64,000 nt of DNA from Piscinibacter aquaticus (GCA_007994965.1 VOPW01000001.1:248001-312000), one strand, 5' to 3'. Positions 1-9,883 are shown, counted from the first letter of the stretch. Notes: a model not told the origin generated them from the sequence alone. Numbers and translations: made by a program.

Positions 1-627
1 CTGGTCGCGGCCCAGCGCGCTGACGATGCCCGAGGTGACGGTCTGCCCGACACCGAACGGGTTGCCGATGGCCAGCACGACGTCGCCCACCTGCAGGTTC
101 TCGATGTTGCCGAAGCCGATGGCGGGCACCCGGTCCAGGTCGATCTTCAGGACGGCGACATCTGTTTCCGGATCGGTGCCGATCAGCCTGGCGGTGGCGG
201 TGCGGCCATCGGTGAGCTGCACCTCGATGTCGTCGGCGCCTTCAATCACGTGGTTGTTGGTCAGCAGATAGCCGTCGGGTGTGGCGATCACGCCGGAACC
301 GAGGCCCGTCTGAGGCTGCTGGTTGCCGTCGCCGAAGAAGAAGCGGAACCACGGATCGTTGCTCTGCGCCGAGCGCGGCGGCGCCTTGCGCGCGGTGATG
401 CTGACCACCGCCGGCGTGGCGCGCTTGGCGGCTGCGGCGTAGCTGTTGACCGCGCTGCCCGGCGGCAGGGCCACCGGCACGGCCGCTGGCGCCAGGGGCG
501 GCAGCGCGGTGACGACCGAGCCGTCGACGCGCCGGGGCAGCCAGTCGGGCTTGAGCGTGGCCACGACGAACAGCACCGCCACGGCGACCGTCACCGCTTG
601 CGAGAAAATCAGCCGGGTTCTGCGCAT
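1..627 (-). CDS. HtrA/DegP-type periplasmic serine protease (C-terminus outside window)
   Basis: This is an S1C (HtrA family) envelope protease, expected to degrade or sense misfolded proteins in the periplasm. The first 209 residues are present and the gene runs off the left edge. Residues ~8-27 are one hydrophobic stretch that could be a membrane anchor or signal sequence, followed by a Pro/Ala-rich linker. The protease fold then begins. Catalytic His126 lies in TNNHVIEGA and Asp156 in ETDVAVLKID. The catalytic Ser and the PDZ domain(s) are not in the window, so DegS-like and DegQ-like cannot be separated. The ATG at 627 is divergent from the Nif3-like gene, with only 24 bases between the starts, so both promoters must overlap the opposite coding sequence or be very compact. 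Confidence 0.9.
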   Translation of the reverse strand, partial: MRRTRLIFSQAVTVAVAVLFVVATLKPDWLPRRVDGSVVTALPPLAPAAVPVALPPGSAVNSYAAAAKRATPAVVSITARKAPPRSAQSNDPWFRFFFGDGNQQPQTGLGSGVIATPDGYLLTNNHVIEGADDIEVQLTDGRTATARLIGTDPETDVAVLKIDLDRVPAIGFGNIENLQVGDVVLAIGNPFGVGQTVTSGIVSALGRDQ

Positions 628-651
628 CGAAACACCTGAAAGCCCGTCGAC

Positions 652-1399
652 ATGGCCCACCGCAACGAGATCGACTCGCACCTGCAGGCACTGCTGGATG
701 TCGGCCGCTTCAAAGATTATGGGCCGAATGGTCTGCAGGTTGAGGGCAAGCCGGAAGTTCTCAAGATCGTCTCCGGCGTGACCGCCAGCCTGGCGCTGAT
801 CGAGGCGGCCATCGAAGCCCAGGCCGATGCCATCCTGGTGCACCACGGCCTGTTCTGGCGTGGCCACGACGGCCGCGTCACCGGCTGGCTGAAGGCCCGG
901 CTCGAGAAGCTGCTGGCGCACCAGATCAACCTGTTCGCCTATCACCTGCCGCTGGATGCGCATCCGGATCTGGGCAACAACGCGCAGCTCGGCGCCAAGC
1001 TGAAGCTGGTGGCCGACGACCGCTTCGGCGACCAGGACCTGGGCTTCATCGGCACGCCCGAGAAGCCGCTGACCGTCGCTGCATTGACGGCGCTGCTGCA
1101 GTACCGTCTCGGCCGCGCGCCGACGGTGGTCGAAGGCGACGGGCGGCCGCTGAAGCGCGTGGCGTGGTGCACCGGCGGCGCGCAGGGCTACTTCGAATCG
1201 GCCATCGCGGCCGGCGCGGACGCCTTCATCACCGGCGAGATCTCCGAGCCGCAGGCGCATTACGCGCGCGAGACCGGCGTGGCCTACGGCCTGCGGCCAC
1301 CATGCCAGCGAACGCTACGGCGCGCCGGCGGTGGCGGCGCAGGTGGCCGAGACCTTCGGGCTGGAGCACCAGTTCATCGACATCGACAACCCGGCATGA
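652..1399 (+). CDS. Nif3-like dinuclear metal centre protein (GTP cyclohydrolase 1 type 2/YbgI family)
   Basis: Member of the Nif3/YbgI family, toroidal hexamers with a two-metal site whose cellular role is still uncertain. The N-terminal metal motif HHGLFW starts at His64, and the C-terminal motif CGHHASE is near residue 220. After correction the length is about 249 residues, normal for the family. The reading frame is broken at ~1289: the sequence reads tacggcctgc where family conservation needs an extra Leu codon, which fits loss of two bases from a CCTGG site. The stop overlaps the start of the following pdxA-like gene as ATGA (1396-1399), so the two are probably translationally coupled. 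Confidence 0.9.
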
Positions 1400-2437
1400 A
1401 CGAGCCGATGCGCGGGCCTCTGCTGGCCCTGACGATGGGCGATGCCTGCGGCATCGGGCCGGAGATCATCGCCAAGCTGCTCTGCAGCGAAGCGGCGGCG
1501 GGCTGCGTCGTTCTCGGCGATCTGGCCGTGATGCGACGGGCCGTGCGGCTCACCGGTGCGTTGCTCGCCGTGGCGCCGGTCGAGCGCGCGATCGACGCGT
1601 GGGAGTTGCCGCCGATGTGCATCCCGGTGCTGCCGGTGCCCGGCCTGCCCGGCGATCTGGCCGACGCGCCGCTCGGACGCATCGACGCCCGGGCCGGCGC
1701 CGCGGCCGCGCGCTGCATCGAGCACGCGGTGGCGCTGGTGCAAGCGGGCGAGGTGGCGGGCATCGTCACGGCGCCGATCCACAAGGAGGCACTGGCCGCG
1801 GCGGGCATCGGCTTTCCGGGCCACACCGAGATGCTGCAGGCGCTGGCCGCCGGGGGGCACCCCGCCGCCGGTGCGCATGATGCTGGCCAACGACGAACTG
1901 CGCACGGTGCTCGTGACCATCCACGTGTCGCTGCGCCGCGCCATCGAAGCCATCACGCAGGAAGCCGTGCTGGAGACGATCCGCATCGCGCATGCCGCCT
2001 CGGCGCGCTGGGGCCAGCCGTCGCCGCGCATCGCCGTGGCGGGGCTGAATCCGCACGCCGGCGAAGGCGGCCTGTTCGGCGACGAGGAGATCCGGATCAT
2101 TTCGCCGGCCATCGCGCAGGCGCGTGCCCAAGGCATCGATGCCCGCGGCCCCTTTGCGCCCGACACCGTGTTCATGCGCGCCCGCCACGCCCCACCCGCG
2201 CACCCCGGCGAATTCGACATCGTCGTGGCGATGACGCACGACCACGGCCTGATCCCGGTGAAATACCTCGGCGTGGAGCAAGGCGTGAACGTGACGCTCG
2301 GCCTGCCCTTCGTGCGCACCAGCCCCGACCACGGCACGGCCTTCGACATCGCAGGAACGGGACGGGCCGATGCCTCGAGCCTCGCCGCCGCCGTGCACAT
2401 GGCGCGGCGGCTCGCTGCCGGCGCCGCGGCGGGCTAG
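1396..2437 (+). CDS. PdxA-family 4-hydroxythreonine-4-phosphate dehydrogenase-like enzyme
   Basis: NAD-dependent metal-requiring dehydrogenase of the PdxA family. True PdxA oxidises 4-phosphohydroxy-L-threonine in pyridoxal phosphate synthesis. About 347 residues after correction. Metal-ligand histidines are visible in GHTEM (His143), HVSLRR and the late [18 protein letters not shown] and TSPDHGTA are also typical. The N-terminal motif is GDACGIGPE rather than the usual GDPAGIGPE, and [10 protein letters not shown] differs from the usual HDQGLPVLK, so this may be a paralogue acting on another phosphorylated hydroxy acid. The frame breaks at ~1855 in a run of six G. The gene overlaps the Nif3-like stop at its start and the DUF1631 stop at its end (CTAG shared by convergent genes). 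Confidence 0.82.
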
Positions 2438-4985
2438 TGCTTGGTCGGCGCCGCCTTGAGCGCCGCGAGCTGTTTGCGCGCCCGGGCGGTGGCGCGCTCG
2501 ATCAGGTAGGCGTTCTCGAAGGCGCGCATGCGGCCGGTCTCGCACATGCGCGAGAGCATGCGCGCCGTCATCGAGATGGTCTCCTGGTGCTTCTTGCCGC
2601 GCGAGAAGACGAAGAAGCTGCGCCCCGGGCTCACGTAGGTCAGCCGCACCTTCTGCCACTCGTCCTTGAGCTGCATCTGGTAGGCAAAGCCCAGCTTGAT
2701 GTGCTCCATCAGCTGCGGGCCGCGTGAGGGCTCCGGCGGGTCGGTGGGCGTCAGGTCGAGGTTGATGTCCAGGCCGAGATCGCTGGGCAGCGAATCCTCG
2801 CCGCCGTGCAGCCCGTCAGGCTGGGTGTCGCCGGCCACCGCGTCGTCGAGCTCGATGTCGACCGTGCCCGACCAGTCGACCGCGCTCTCTTCCACCAGCC
2901 GACCTGTCGCGCCTCCTCCGGCGTGAAGCGCTTCTCGATGACCTCGCTCTCGACCTCGGGTACCACGTCGGCCACCGACAGAGAATCGACGCCGGGAACG
3001 GTGGTGTTGAAGACGCCCTCGATCTGCTTGGCGAGCAGGTTGTGGTCGAGCTCCGACATCGGAGGCGCCTTCAGCGACTCGGCATGCGCCGGCAGCAGCT
3101 GCGCGAAGAAGGCCTTCTGCGCCGCTTCGGGCCAGCCGATCATCGCCGGCCTTCGTTGAGGTCCTTCATCAGCTGCGGCAGCTGCATCAGGAACTTCTTG
3201 CGCAGGATCGGCGAACCCTTGGGCTGCACGCTCATCACCAAGGTCTCGCCCGGCGCGCTTGAAGCGCGCATAACGGTCCGAGGCGGCGCCATCGCGGCGG
3301 ATGGCCAGCACGAGGGCCCGGCTCCACACCTGTGAGACGAACTCGCGCAGGTAGGGTGGCAGCGACATCGGCTTGAGCGCCGTGGCCAGCTGCAGCATGT
3401 AGCGCTGCTGGATGCGCAGCTCGGATTCCTTGTTCTCGAGCGTCGCCGCGGCGGGTGTCTGCTGGATCTGCCGCTGGGTCTGGTCGGCGATGAACTGCTC
3501 GAGATCGGCCAGCTTGGCGGTGTAGATCTCGATCTGGTCGAAGTCGCCTTCGACGATCTCCTGCACCAGCTGCTTGACGCGGTCGAGCAGTTCCTTGCCC
3601 GGGCCGTCGTCGAAATCGTCGAACGCGCAGGCGGCCGAGGCGATGCGATTGACGAAGCGGCGCACCGGATGGCGGCGCGACGAGAAGAAGGTCGAGTCGT
3701 GCATCGCCACGCGCAGCACGGGCAGCTGCAAGCGGGCGATCTGGCGCGCCATCTGCGGCGGCACGCGCGGGTCCGACAGGATCTGGTCGAACAGGCTGCC
3801 GACCACGTCGATGACCATGTGGTCGAGCTTGCCGCTCGACGCCTGCATCAGCTCCTCGCGGTGGGCGCGGATCAGGTTCACGGCCATCAGGCCGGTGAGC
3901 TTGTCGCCGTACAGGCCGCCGCCGGAGGTGCCGGCGCTGCCGCGCGGGAAGCGGCTGTCGCCCGCCATGCCGGCCAGACCCGGCCGGCCGGTGCTGTGAA
4001 AGCCGCTGCGGCCGAGGCCCGCGCCCGGGCCGGGATCGAGTTCACCCGGCCGGCTGGCCAGGGAGTTCAGCCGGCGAAGCAGGGTCATCAGTTCCGCATC
4101 GGCACGCGACGACGCGGCGGCGACCCGGTGGCCCAGCTCCGCCCGCGAGAGCGTCCCGCTGCCGCTGCTCGCGCCGACGGCCGGCAGTCCGGCCAGCCCG
4201 GGCCCCCGCGGATAAGCCGGTGCTGCGGCCTCCTGCGGGCCGAAGCCGCTGCTCTGGGCGAAGCCCCCGTGGAACGGTATTCGCTGTGCTGCAGCGTGGC
4301 ATAGCCGGAGTTGACGCCGCCCGGCAGGTGGTAGCCAGGGCCGTCGCCGGCGCGCACGTTCAGGCCGGCCGACTTCACGCCGCGCGCCTGCAGATCGCGC
4401 AGGATGTCCGCGTAGCACGGCTTCATCGCCTTGGCCAGCGCAATGCCCATCTCGCGGGCCAGCACCTTGCGTGCTTCCGGCTGAGGCGTGACGGCCTCGA
4501 TGGCCCGGTAGGCGGCCAGGCCGATGCTGGACGGCCGCAGCGGGTTGCGGTCTTCGTCGCGGCGCACGGTGTTCAGCAGCGCGGCCATGTGCGACGACAC
4601 CTCGGCCTGCTCCCACTCGCACTCCTGTGCGATCTGCGCCGCGATGCGGTCGGCGTAGAGCTTCTGCTCGACCTCGTTGTCGTCGACCAGGCTCAGCGAC
4701 TGCCAGTCGGTCGCCTCCAGTCGTCGGCGGCCGTCGGCGCGCGGCGCCAGATCCTTGGTGATGCACTCGCGCAGCGTGTCGCGAAAGGCGGTGGAAGGCG
4801 GCCATGTTGCGACGCAAGTCGAATTGCGCCGCCAGCAGCGCATCGCGCTCGGCCGTCTTGGTCGCCGAGATCGACAGCGTGCCGAGCAGATCCGAGACCC
4901 GGTCGGCCACCGAGGCCGTGGTCTTGTTGATCTGGCTCACGGCCGCGTCGATCGCGGCCTTCTGGCGAGGGTCGGAGAGGTTCAT
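2434..4985 (-). CDS. DUF1631 family protein of unknown function
   Basis: Large protein (about 850 residues after correction) that I match to the DUF1631 family of beta- and gammaproteobacteria; no activity is established for it. The N-terminus ([12 protein letters not shown]) is predicted soluble, there is no signal peptide, and the middle has a low-complexity Gly/Ala/Ser-rich linker around 4000-4200. The last ~110 residues ([10 protein letters not shown] to the C-terminus) form a compact block with a PilZ-like flavour ([16 protein letters not shown]), which is only a suggestion. At least five frame breaks occur, near 4795, 4270, 3253, 3147 and 2905; four restore to CCTGG. The ATG at 4985 is chosen because conservation begins there; an upstream ATG at 5036 is also in frame. 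Confidence 0.72.
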
Positions 4986-5114
4986 CGGGGGCGTATCGGC
5001 CTTCCGGCCGCGGGCGCCGGGCGCGCCGCCGGTCATGCGTGCGCGAAGTATGGGCCCAAAAACCCCCTCCGGATGTGCGTTCGGTCACGGCCGTCGACCA
5101 CGGCCGGAGGCGAA

Positions 5115-5543
5115 CTACTTCTTCAGCGCGTCGCGGATCTCGCGCAGCAGGACCACGTCTTCCGGCGGTGCCGCCGGCGGCGCCGGGGGCGCTTCCTTCT
5201 TCAGCCGGTTGATCTGCTTGACCATCATGAAGATGATGAAGGCGAGGATCACGAAGTTGATCGCCACCGTGAGGAAGTTGCCGTAGGCGAACAGCGGCAC
5301 GCCGGCCTTGCTCAGCGCTTCGTAGGTCATCGGCCCGTTGTAGCCGGCGGGCGGATCGGCCAGCTTGATGAAGTAGTTCGAAAAATCGAGGCCGCCGATC
5401 ACACGGCCGACGACCGGCATGATCAGGTCCTTGACCACCGAATCGACGATCTTGCCGAACGCCGCGCCGATGATCACGCCGACCGCGAGGTCGACGACAT
5501 TGCCCTTCATCGCAAATTCCTTGAACTCGCTTGCGAATCCCAT
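5115..5543 (-). CDS. mscL: Large-conductance mechanosensitive channel MscL
   Basis: Pentameric inner-membrane channel that opens under hypo-osmotic shock to release solutes. The 142-residue protein shows the family layout: N-terminal amphipathic helix ([13 protein letters not shown]), TM1 ([16 protein letters not shown]), a periplasmic loop with [10 protein letters not shown]2 ([15 protein letters not shown]) and a charged C-terminal bundle ending [11 protein letters not shown]. The start at 5543 is favoured over an upstream in-frame ATG because GAGGAG lies just before it and the protein then has the usual length. No frame breaks. It is transcribed away from petA; the 254-base gap between them holds both promoters. 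Confidence 0.97.
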   Translation of the reverse strand: MGFASEFKEFAMKGNVVDLAVGVIIGAAFGKIVDSVVKDLIMPVVGRVIGGLDFSNYFIKLADPPAGYNGPMTYEALSKAGVPLFAYGNFLTVAINFVILAFIIFMMVKQINRLKKEAPPAPPAAPPEDVVLLREIRDALKK

Positions 5544-5749
5544 GGGGAACTCCTCTTCTGTCGTTGTGGTGAGGGTGCCGTCATTTCTGCGCGGCGCCGT
5601 GCAGTATTCCCGCACCCGCCGGGAAGTCAAGGCACGCGCAGCGCGGGCGTGATTGCCTCGGCGGCACCGTGGTGACCGCGCCTTGACGATGAGAGCTTGA
5701 TCACGCTGCAGGCCGTCAGCGAGAGGACAGGCCCCCTTGACGCGTCCGC

Positions 5750-5755
5750 TAGAAT
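5750..5755 (+). promoter_or_regulatory. petA: Candidate -10 element upstream of petABC
   Basis: TAGAAT lies 43 bases before the petA start. A TTGACG hexamer is present at 5737-5742 but the spacing is only 7 bases, so it cannot be the matching -35; no good -35 is visible at 17 bases. Low confidence. Confidence 0.3.
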
Positions 5756-5797
5756 GTCGGGTTGACCCCGATTAAGAAGACTCGCCCGAGGATCCCC

Positions 5798-6396
5798 ATG
5801 AGTGACAGTCCCGTCGACAACGGCAAACGCACTGGCTCATCGCCTCCGGTTGCGCCGGCGCCGTGGGTGTCGGCTTCACCGCCGTGCCCTTCGTCAGCTC
5901 GTTCCAGCCTTCCGAGCGCGCCCGCGCCGCCGGTGCCGCCGTCGAGGTGGACATCGGAGCCCTGAAGCCGGGCGAGAAGCTCACGGTGGAGTGGCGCGGC
6001 AAGCCGGTGTGGATCATCAAGCGCACGCCGGAGCAACTGGCCGCGCTGCCCAAGCTCGACGGCCAGCTGGCCGACCCGAAGTCGCTGCGCAACCCGGCCG
6101 ACCTGACGCCGGAATACGCCCGCAACGAGCACCGCTCGATCAAGCCCGAGATCCTGGTGGCCGTTGGCATCTGCTCGCACCTGGGCTGCTCGCCGTCCGA
6201 CAAGTTCCAGCCGGGCGCGCAGCCCTCGCTGCCCGACGACTGGGCCGGCGGCTTCCTGTGCCCCTGCCACGGCTCGACCTTCGACATGGCCGGCCGCGTG
6301 TTCAAGAACAAGCCGGCGCCCGACAACCTCGAGGTGCCGCCCCACATGTACCTGTCCGACACCCGTCTGCTGATCGGTGAAGACAAGAAGGCCTGA
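5798..6396 (+). CDS. petA: Ubiquinol-cytochrome c reductase Rieske iron-sulfur subunit
   Basis: Rieske [2Fe-2S] subunit of cytochrome bc1, which takes an electron from quinol at the Qo site and passes it to cytochrome c1. About 199 residues after correction. The N-terminus holds a TAT-type membrane anchor (hydrophobic SGCAGAVGVGFTAVPFV after basic residues). The cluster-binding boxes are CSHLGC (Cys126, His128) and CPCHGS (Cys155, His158), with Cys131 and Cys157 as the usual disulfide. The frame breaks at ~5832: cgcactggctc should read cgcacctggctc, one C lost from CCTGG. First gene of petABC; the stop lies 20 bases before petB. Confidence 0.96.
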
Positions 6397-6416
6397 ACAG
6401 GACAGGAAGCACGACC

Positions 6417-7820
6417 ATGGCTGAATTCAAGGAAGTCCCCGCCGACGCACCGGTCGCCCAGAAGGTGACCAACTGGTTCGAGAACCGGTTCCCGACCGCC
6501 TTCGCTGGCTACCGGGTGCACATGTCGGAGTACTACGCGCCGAAGAACTTCAATTTCTGGTACTTCTTCGGCTCGCTGGCGATGCTGGTGCTGGTGATCC
6601 AGATCGTCACCGGCATCTTCCTCGTGATGCACTACAAGCCCGACGCGGCGCTCGCCTTCGCGTCGGTCGAGTACATCATGCGCGACGTGCCGGGCGGCTG
6701 GATCATCCGCTACATGCACTCGACGGGCGCGAGCGCGTTCTTCGTGGTCGTCTACCTGCACATGTGGCGCGGCATGATCTACGGCAGCTACCGCAAGCCG
6801 CGCGAGCTGGTCTGGATCTTCGGCTGCGCGATCTTCCTGACGCTGATGGCCGAGGCCTTCATGGGCTACCTGCTGCCCTGGGGCCAGATGAGCTACTGGG
6901 GCGCGCAGGTGATCGTGAACCTGTTCGCCGCCATCCCGTTCGTCGGCCCGGACCTCGCCCTGCTGATCCGCGGCGACTACGTGGTGAGCGACGCAACGCT
7001 GAACCGCTTCTTCAGCTTCCACGTGATCGCCGTGCCGCTGGTGCTGCTCGGCCTCGTCGTCGCGCACCTGTTCGCGCTGCACGACGTCGGCTCGAACAAC
7101 CCGGACGGCGTCGAGATCAAGGCGAAGAAGGATGCCTCGGGCAAGCCGCTGGACGGCATCCCGTTCCATCCGTACTACACCGTGCACGACATCATGGGCG
7201 TGTCGGTGTTCCTGATCGCCTTCACCGCGATCGTGTTCTTCGCGCCCGAGTTCGGCGGCTACTTCCTGGAGTTCAACAACTTCATCCCGGCCGACCCGCT
7301 GAAGACGCCGGCCCACATCGCCCCGGTCTGGTACTTCACGCCGTTCTATTCGATGCTGCGTGCCATCACCAGCGAGATGATGTACGTGCTGATCGCCTGC
7401 GTGATCGCCGGTGCCGCGCTGGGCGTGCTGAAGGCGCGCATCGGCGGCCTGTTCAAGATGGCCATCCTCGGCGGCGCGCTGGTCGTGGCGGCGCTGATGC
7501 TCGCCATCGACGCCAAGTTCTGGGGCGTGGTGGTGATGGGCGGCGCGGTCATCATCCTGTTCTTCCTGCCCTGGCTCGACTACAGCCCGGTCAAGTCGAT
7601 CCGCTACCGCCCGAACTGGCACAAGTATGTCTACGGCCTGTTCATCATCAACTTCCTGATCCTCGGCTACCTCGGCGTGCAGCCGCCGTCGCCGATCGGC
7701 GAGCGCGTCTCCCAGGTCGGTACGCTGTTCTACTTCGGCTTCTTCCTGCTGATGCCCTGGTGGAGCCGCCTCGGCGAGTTCAAGCCGGTGCCTGACCGCG
7801 TGAACTTCGCCGCCCACTGA
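6417..7820 (+). CDS. petB: Cytochrome b subunit of the bc1 complex
   Basis: Membrane subunit with both b haems and the Qo and Qi quinone sites. 467 residues, intact. Haem-ligand histidines are recognisable in the second helix (YMHSTGASAFF and YLHMWRG) and in the fourth (FSFHVIAVP and VAHLFALHDVGSNNP). The Qo motif, usually PEWY, is PVWY here (AHIAPVWYFTP, codons near 7322-7333). The last ~100 residues add transmembrane helices, as in longer cytochrome b proteins without a separate subunit IV. Lies between petA and petC with short spacers, consistent with one operon. Confidence 0.97.
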   Translation: MAEFKEVPADAPVAQKVTNWFENRFPTAFAGYRVHMSEYYAPKNFNFWYFFGSLAMLVLVIQIVTGIFLVMHYKPDAALAFASVEYIMRDVPGGWIIRYMHSTGASAFFVVVYLHMWRGMIYGSYRKPRELVWIFGCAIFLTLMAEAFMGYLLPWGQMSYWGAQVIVNLFAAIPFVGPDLALLIRGDYVVSDATLNRFFSFHVIAVPLVLLGLVVAHLFALHDVGSNNPDGVEIKAKKDASGKPLDGIPFHPYYTVHDIMGVSVFLIAFTAIVFFAPEFGGYFLEFNNFIPADPLKTPAHIAPVWYFTPFYSMLRAITSEMMYVLIACVIAGAALGVLKARIGGLFKMAILGGALVVAALMLAIDAKFWGVVVMGGAVIILFFLPWLDYSPVKSIRYRPNWHKYVYGLFIINFLILGYLGVQPPSPIGERVSQVGTLFYFGFFLLMPWWSRLGEFKPVPDRVNFAAH

Positions 7821-7844
7821 CGGACCGCCGGGAACGACCACATC

Positions 7845-8613
7845 ATGAAGAAGATCATCCTTTCCTGCTCATGGCGCTCGGCCTCGCGGCCGGCGCGCAC
7901 GCTGCCGGCGGCGGCATCGCCTGGGACAAGTTCCCCCAGGAGAAGGCCAACGACTGGCGGCGCTGCAGAACGGCGCCAAGCTGTTCGCCAACTACTGCCT
8001 GAACTGCCATTCCGCGGCGTTCATGCGCTACAACCGCCTGCGCGACATCGGCCTGACCGAAGAGCAGATCAAGAGCAACCTGATGTTCACCACCGACAAG
8101 GTGGGCGACACCATGGTGGCCGCGATCACGCCCAAGCAGGGCAAGGACTGGTTCGGCGGCACGCCGCCCGACCTGACCGTGATCGCCCGCTCGCGTGCCG
8201 ACTTCGGCAAGGGCAGCGGCGCCGACTACCTCTACACCTACCTGCGCACCTACTACCGTGACCCGAACAAGGCCACGGGCTGGGACAACCTCGCGTTCCC
8301 GGGCGTCGGCATGCCGCACGTGCTGTGGGAACTGCAGGGCCAGCGCGCGGCGCGCTACGTCGAGGAGAAGGATCCGCACGATCCGGCCAAGACGATCCAC
8401 CGCTTCGATGGCTTCGAGCAGCTCACGCCGGGCACGATGTCGGCCCGCGAGTACGATTCCGCGGTGGGTGACCTGGTCGCCTTCCTGCAGTGGATGGGCG
8501 AGCCGGCGCGCAGCCAGCGGGTTCGCATCGGTGTGTGGGTGCTGATCTTCCTCGGTGTCTTCACGCTGATTGCCTGGCGTCTGAATGCCGCCTACTGGAA
8601 AGACGTGAAGTGA
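7845..8613 (+). CDS. petC: Cytochrome c1 subunit of the bc1 complex
   Basis: Membrane-anchored c-type cytochrome that accepts the electron from the Rieske protein. About 256 residues after correction. It has an N-terminal signal peptide, haem-attachment motif CLNCH, the likely axial Met in GVGMPHVLWE, and a C-terminal anchor helix (IGVWVLIFLGVFTLIAW) followed by basic residues. Two frame breaks: near 7863 (a run of C one short) and at ~7953 (gactggcg for gacctggcg, one C lost from CCTGG). Ends petABC; a stem-loop with a T run follows at 8653-8700. Confidence 0.95.
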
Positions 8614-8652
8614 TCGTCCCCGTCCGTCGCTCCTGACCGGGCGACGGGCCGC

Positions 8653-8700
8653 AGCGCAGTGGTGTTGCCCGTCAAAGGCACCCACTGCGCTCGTGTTTTT
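8653..8700 (+). terminator. Rho-independent terminator after petC
   Basis: A perfect 10-bp stem (AGCGCAGTGG at 8653-8662 with CCACTGCGCT at 8682-8691), a 19-base loop, and TTTTT at 8696-8700. It lies 40 bases after petC and 25 before sspA. The loop is long, so strength is uncertain; partial read-through into sspA is possible. Confidence 0.7.
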
Positions 8701-8724
8701 CGCTGTCTCTAGGAGCACACCGCC

Positions 8725-9336
8725 ATGATGGTGCTTTATTCCGGAACCACCTGCCCGTACTCGCACCGTTGCCGCTTCGTGCTGTTCGAGAAGGGCATGG
8801 ACTTCGAGATTCGCGATGTCGACCTGTTCGCGAAGCCCGAAGACATCGCACTGATGAACCCGTACAACGAGGTGCCGATCCTCGTCGAGCGCGACCTGAT
8901 CCTGTACGAGTCGCACATCATCAACGAGTACATCGACGAGCGCTTCCCGCACCCGCAACTGATGCCGGGCGACCCGGTGGCGCGTGCGCGCGTGCGGCTG
9001 TTCCTGTTCAACTTCGAGAAGGAACTGTTCTCGAACGTGAACATCCTCGAGTCGCGCGGCATCAAGCCGACCGACAAGCAGCTCGAGAAGGCCCGCGCCC
9101 AGATCCGCGACCGGCTGACGATGCTGGCGCCGATCTTCCTGAAGAACAAGTACATGCTCGGCGACGACTTCTCGATGCTCGACGTCGCGATCGCGCCCTT
9201 GCTGTGGCGCCTGGACTACTACGGCATCGACATGTCGAAGAACGCCGTGCCGCTGCTGAAGTACGCCGAGCGCATCTTCTCGCGCCCGGCCTACATCGAG
9301 GCGCTGACGCCGTCCGAGAAGGTGATGCGCAAGTAG
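8725..9336 (+). CDS. sspA: Stringent starvation protein A (glutathione S-transferase fold)
   Basis: RNA-polymerase-associated protein with a GST fold; in enterobacteria it acts in stationary phase and acid tolerance. 203 residues, intact. The thioredoxin-like N-terminal domain starts LYSGTTCPYSHRC and contains NEVPILVERD and ESHIINEYIDERFPHP, typical of SspA. The C-terminal helical GST domain includes DFSMLDVAIAPLLWRLDYYGI. AGGAG precedes the ATG at 8725. The neighbours petC upstream and sspB downstream give the standard betaproteobacterial order. Confidence 0.96.
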   Translation: MMVLYSGTTCPYSHRCRFVLFEKGMDFEIRDVDLFAKPEDIALMNPYNEVPILVERDLILYESHIINEYIDERFPHPQLMPGDPVARARVRLFLFNFEKELFSNVNILESRGIKPTDKQLEKARAQIRDRLTMLAPIFLKNKYMLGDDFSMLDVAIAPLLWRLDYYGIDMSKNAVPLLKYAERIFSRPAYIEALTPSEKVMRK

Positions 9337-9346
9337 GGCGCTGCGC

Positions 9347-9856
9347 ATGAGCACCCCGCCCACCGCACCTGCGCCGACCGGCAGCTCGACACGCCCGTAC
9401 CTGATCCGGGCGCTGCACGACTGGTGCACCGACAACGGCTTCACGCCGTATGTCGCGGTGTTCGTGGATGCCTCGGTGCAGGTGCCGCAGGAATACGTCA
9501 AGAACAACGAGATCGTGCTCAACGTCGGCTTCGAGGCCACCAGCGGCCTGAAGCTCGGCAACGACTTCATCGAGTTCAAGGCGCGCTTCGGCGGCGCGGC
9601 GCGCGAGATCGTCGTGCCGGTGGATCACGTGATCGCCATCTACGCGCGCGAGAACGGGCAGGGCATGGCCTTCCCGGTGCCGACCGAGCCGACGTCGGCC
9701 GGCCCGGCGGCGGGCATGCCGGTGGCCGAATCCTCCGTGCCGCGGGGTGCCCACCTGACGCTGACCGACACCTCGACGGCCCCGGGCGACGACGCCCCGA
9801 GCGAGCCGCCGGAGCCGCCCGCCGGCGGGCGCCCGTCGCTCAAGCGCATCAAGTAG
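9347..9856 (+). CDS. sspB: ClpXP protease specificity-enhancing factor SspB
   Basis: Adaptor that delivers ssrA-tagged proteins to ClpXP. 169 residues. The folded domain occupies residues ~15-105 (RPYLIRALHDWCTDNGFTPY, then NVGFEATSGLKLGNDFIEFKARFGG). A Pro/Ser/Gly-rich unstructured tail follows, ending in a short basic block (GRPSLKRIK) that corresponds to the ClpX-binding tail of the family. It starts 10 bases after sspA and is probably cotranscribed with it. Confidence 0.95.
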   Translation: MSTPPTAPAPTGSSTRPYLIRALHDWCTDNGFTPYVAVFVDASVQVPQEYVKNNEIVLNVGFEATSGLKLGNDFIEFKARFGGAAREIVVPVDHVIAIYARENGQGMAFPVPTEPTSAGPAAGMPVAESSVPRGAHLTLTDTSTAPGDDAPSEPPEPPAGGRPSLKRIK

Positions 9857-9863
9857 CGCGGCC

Positions 9864-9869
9864 TATACT
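9864..9869 (+). promoter_or_regulatory. -10 element of the tRNA-Thr gene
   Basis: TATACT lies 14 bases before the mature tRNA 5' end, between the sspB stop and the tRNA. No clear -35 hexamer is visible at 17 bases, where the sspB coding end lies. Confidence 0.5.
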
Positions 9870-9883
9870 GCCTTCGGATCCGG

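Noticed and set aside
5737-5755. TTGACG ... TAGAAT as a full sigma-70 promoter for petA
   Set aside because: The spacing is 7 bases, far from 16-18, so only the -10 part was kept as a candidate.
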